Positions 5,612 through 6,403 of a stretch of DNA of 6,403 bases are shown here, piece after piece. Positions within the stretch are counted from its first letter, which is position 1, and every line of letters starts with the position of its first letter. A program made the position numbers and the translations under genes. The stretch is taken from NCBI GenBank assembly GCA_900762015.1, contig CAAFEX010000051.1, positions 1 to 6,403 on the forward strand, given 5' to 3'. Below the pieces are notes generated by a model, which saw only the letters and a list, made by a program, of their open reading frames with translations, was not told where the DNA came from and ran no database searches. The DNA comes from an uncultured Collinsella sp. Lineage in GTDB: Bacteria > Actinomycetota > Coriobacteriia > Coriobacteriales > Coriobacteriaceae.

Positions 5612-6403
5612 CTATTGTGCCGAGCCCGCGACGGGCTCAAAATGCTTGTCCTTCACGGCCGCCGCCAAGCGATCTGCCAGATTGCGCACGCGCGGATCAA
5701 GGCGCGCAGCACCCGGGTTGACGAAGAAGCGGGCCGTGCAGTCCATGATGCGGCCGGTGATGACCAGGTCGTTATCGCGCAGCGTGGCGCCCGTGGCGGT
5801 AATATCCACGATACGGTCGGTCATACCGACGATGGGGCCCAGCTCGATGTTACCGTGTAGCGAGACGATATCGGCGTTCACGCCGCGCTCGGCATACCAG
5901 GCACTCGCGATGCGCGGATACTTGGTGGCCACGCGAAGCGACCCACGGCGGGCATAGTTGCGATCGGCCTGGCCGGCGCGCCACGCGGGCTCCGCCTCGA
6001 TAAACGTGCACAGGCCGTAGCCCAGATCGACCAGCTGCAGCAGGTTGAGGTCGGCCTCGATAAGCGAGTCCCAACCGCAGATGCCGCAGTCGGCACCGCC
6101 ACAGCCCACAAAGGCGGGCGCATCGCTGGGGCGCACGATGACAAACTCGATATCGCCGACCGTGCCCTCGTCGGCACGCGTGTCGCGGCCGCGCACGATT
6201 AGATGACGGCCGGGGTCACGCAGCTCAGAGACATCCAGGCCCGCGGCCTCGAGCACGTCGAGTGTGTCGGCCTTACGCGAGCCCTTGGGCACGGCGATGC
6301 GCAGCGGGCCCTCGGCGCCACGGCCCGCGGCGTGATCGCCGTCGGAAGCGGCATCCTCGGCCGAGGTGCGCGCGGCCTCCAGGCGCTCGAGCGAAAAGGC
6401 GAA
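5612..6403 (-). CDS. hisG: HisZ-HisG fusion, 3' part: end of HisZ-like domain plus complete short-form ATP phosphoribosyltransferase
   Basis: HisG catalyses the first committed step of histidine synthesis, ATP + PRPP to phosphoribosyl-ATP, in the cytoplasm. The frame is open from the window edge to the TAG at 5614-5612 (263 visible residues), so the 5' end is missing. Residues 1-11 (FAFSLERLEAA) resemble motif 3 of the HisRS-like fold, with which HisZ proteins end. Residues 12-32 are an Ala/Asp/Gly-rich linker. HisG starts at LRIAVPKGS (34-42) and continues through VRP (90-92), LRVATKYP (156-163), GNIELGP (184-190) and the PRPP-binding stretch DRIVDITATGATL (196-208). It ends near 263, so the C-terminal regulatory domain of long HisG is absent. 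Short HisG proteins depend on HisZ, which fits the fusion. No ATG, GTG or TTG lies in frame before the GTG at 6292, and that codon falls inside the first beta strand, so it is a poor start. The alternative is a separate hisG starting at CTG 6304. The HisG call is near certain; the fusion is probable. Confidence 0.88.
   Translation of the reverse strand, partial: FAFSLERLEAARTSAEDAASDGDHAAGRGAEGPLRIAVPKGSRKADTLDVLEAAGLDVSELRDPGRHLIVRGRDTRADEGTVGDIEFVIVRPSDAPAFVGCGGADCGICGWDSLIEADLNLLQLVDLGYGLCTFIEAEPAWRAGQADRNYARRGSLRVATKYPRIASAWYAERGVNADIVSLHGNIELGPIVGMTDRIVDITATGATLRDNDLVITGRIMDCTARFFVNPGAARLDPRVRNLADRLAAAVKDKHFEPVAGSAQ

Noticed and set aside
5612..6292. Free-standing HisG starting at the GTG at 6292
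   Set aside because: This would remove the LRIA half of the first beta strand (LRIAVPKG), and the nearest GAGGG is too far upstream. The conserved strand begins before this codon and the frame continues upstream.

Overview
The window is a GC-rich run of histidine-biosynthesis genes, all on the minus strand, so transcription runs from high to low coordinates. In that order it reads (HisZ)-HisG, hisD, hisC, hisB, hisH, hisA, hisF. The strong G/C bias at third codon positions, GGAGG-type ribosome binding sites, compact spacing and a short-form HisG suggest a high-GC, gut-type anaerobic actinobacterium of the Coriobacteriia (Collinsella-like). The taxon is an inference from general appearance, not from a database match.

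Layout on the minus strand: the 3' part of a long reading frame (6403-5612) carries a HisZ-like C-terminus, a linker and a complete short-form HisG, with no stop or usual start codon between them. A 105-nt gap with a strong GC hairpin follows, then hisD (5506-4070), hisC (4068-2953) and hisB (2952-2365), packed with 1 and 0 nt between them. Next is an 81-nt gap holding an imperfect inverted repeat, then hisH (2283-1582), hisA (1585-842, 4-nt overlap with hisH) and hisF (838-56, 3-nt gap after hisA). The last 55 nt are too short to assign. hisI and hisE are not in the window, and the 5' end of the operon lies beyond its right edge.

HisG (with HisZ) joins ATP and PRPP. HisA isomerises ProFAR to PRFAR. 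HisH and HisF convert PRFAR to imidazole glycerol phosphate (IGP) and AICAR. HisB dehydrates IGP, HisC transaminates the product, and HisD performs the two final oxidations to histidine. The phosphatase step is missing here: HisB is monofunctional, so a separate histidinol-phosphate phosphatase must be encoded elsewhere.

Two points stand out. First, the catalytic subunit HisG appears fused to its regulatory partner HisZ in one polypeptide. Second, HisH has arginine (CGC) where the glutaminase nucleophile cysteine belongs, while the rest of the HisH triad, the HisF ammonia-gate residues and an interface salt-bridge pair are intact. A possible RNA switch lies just upstream of hisH: one arm of its inverted repeat can also pair with the hisH ribosome binding site.
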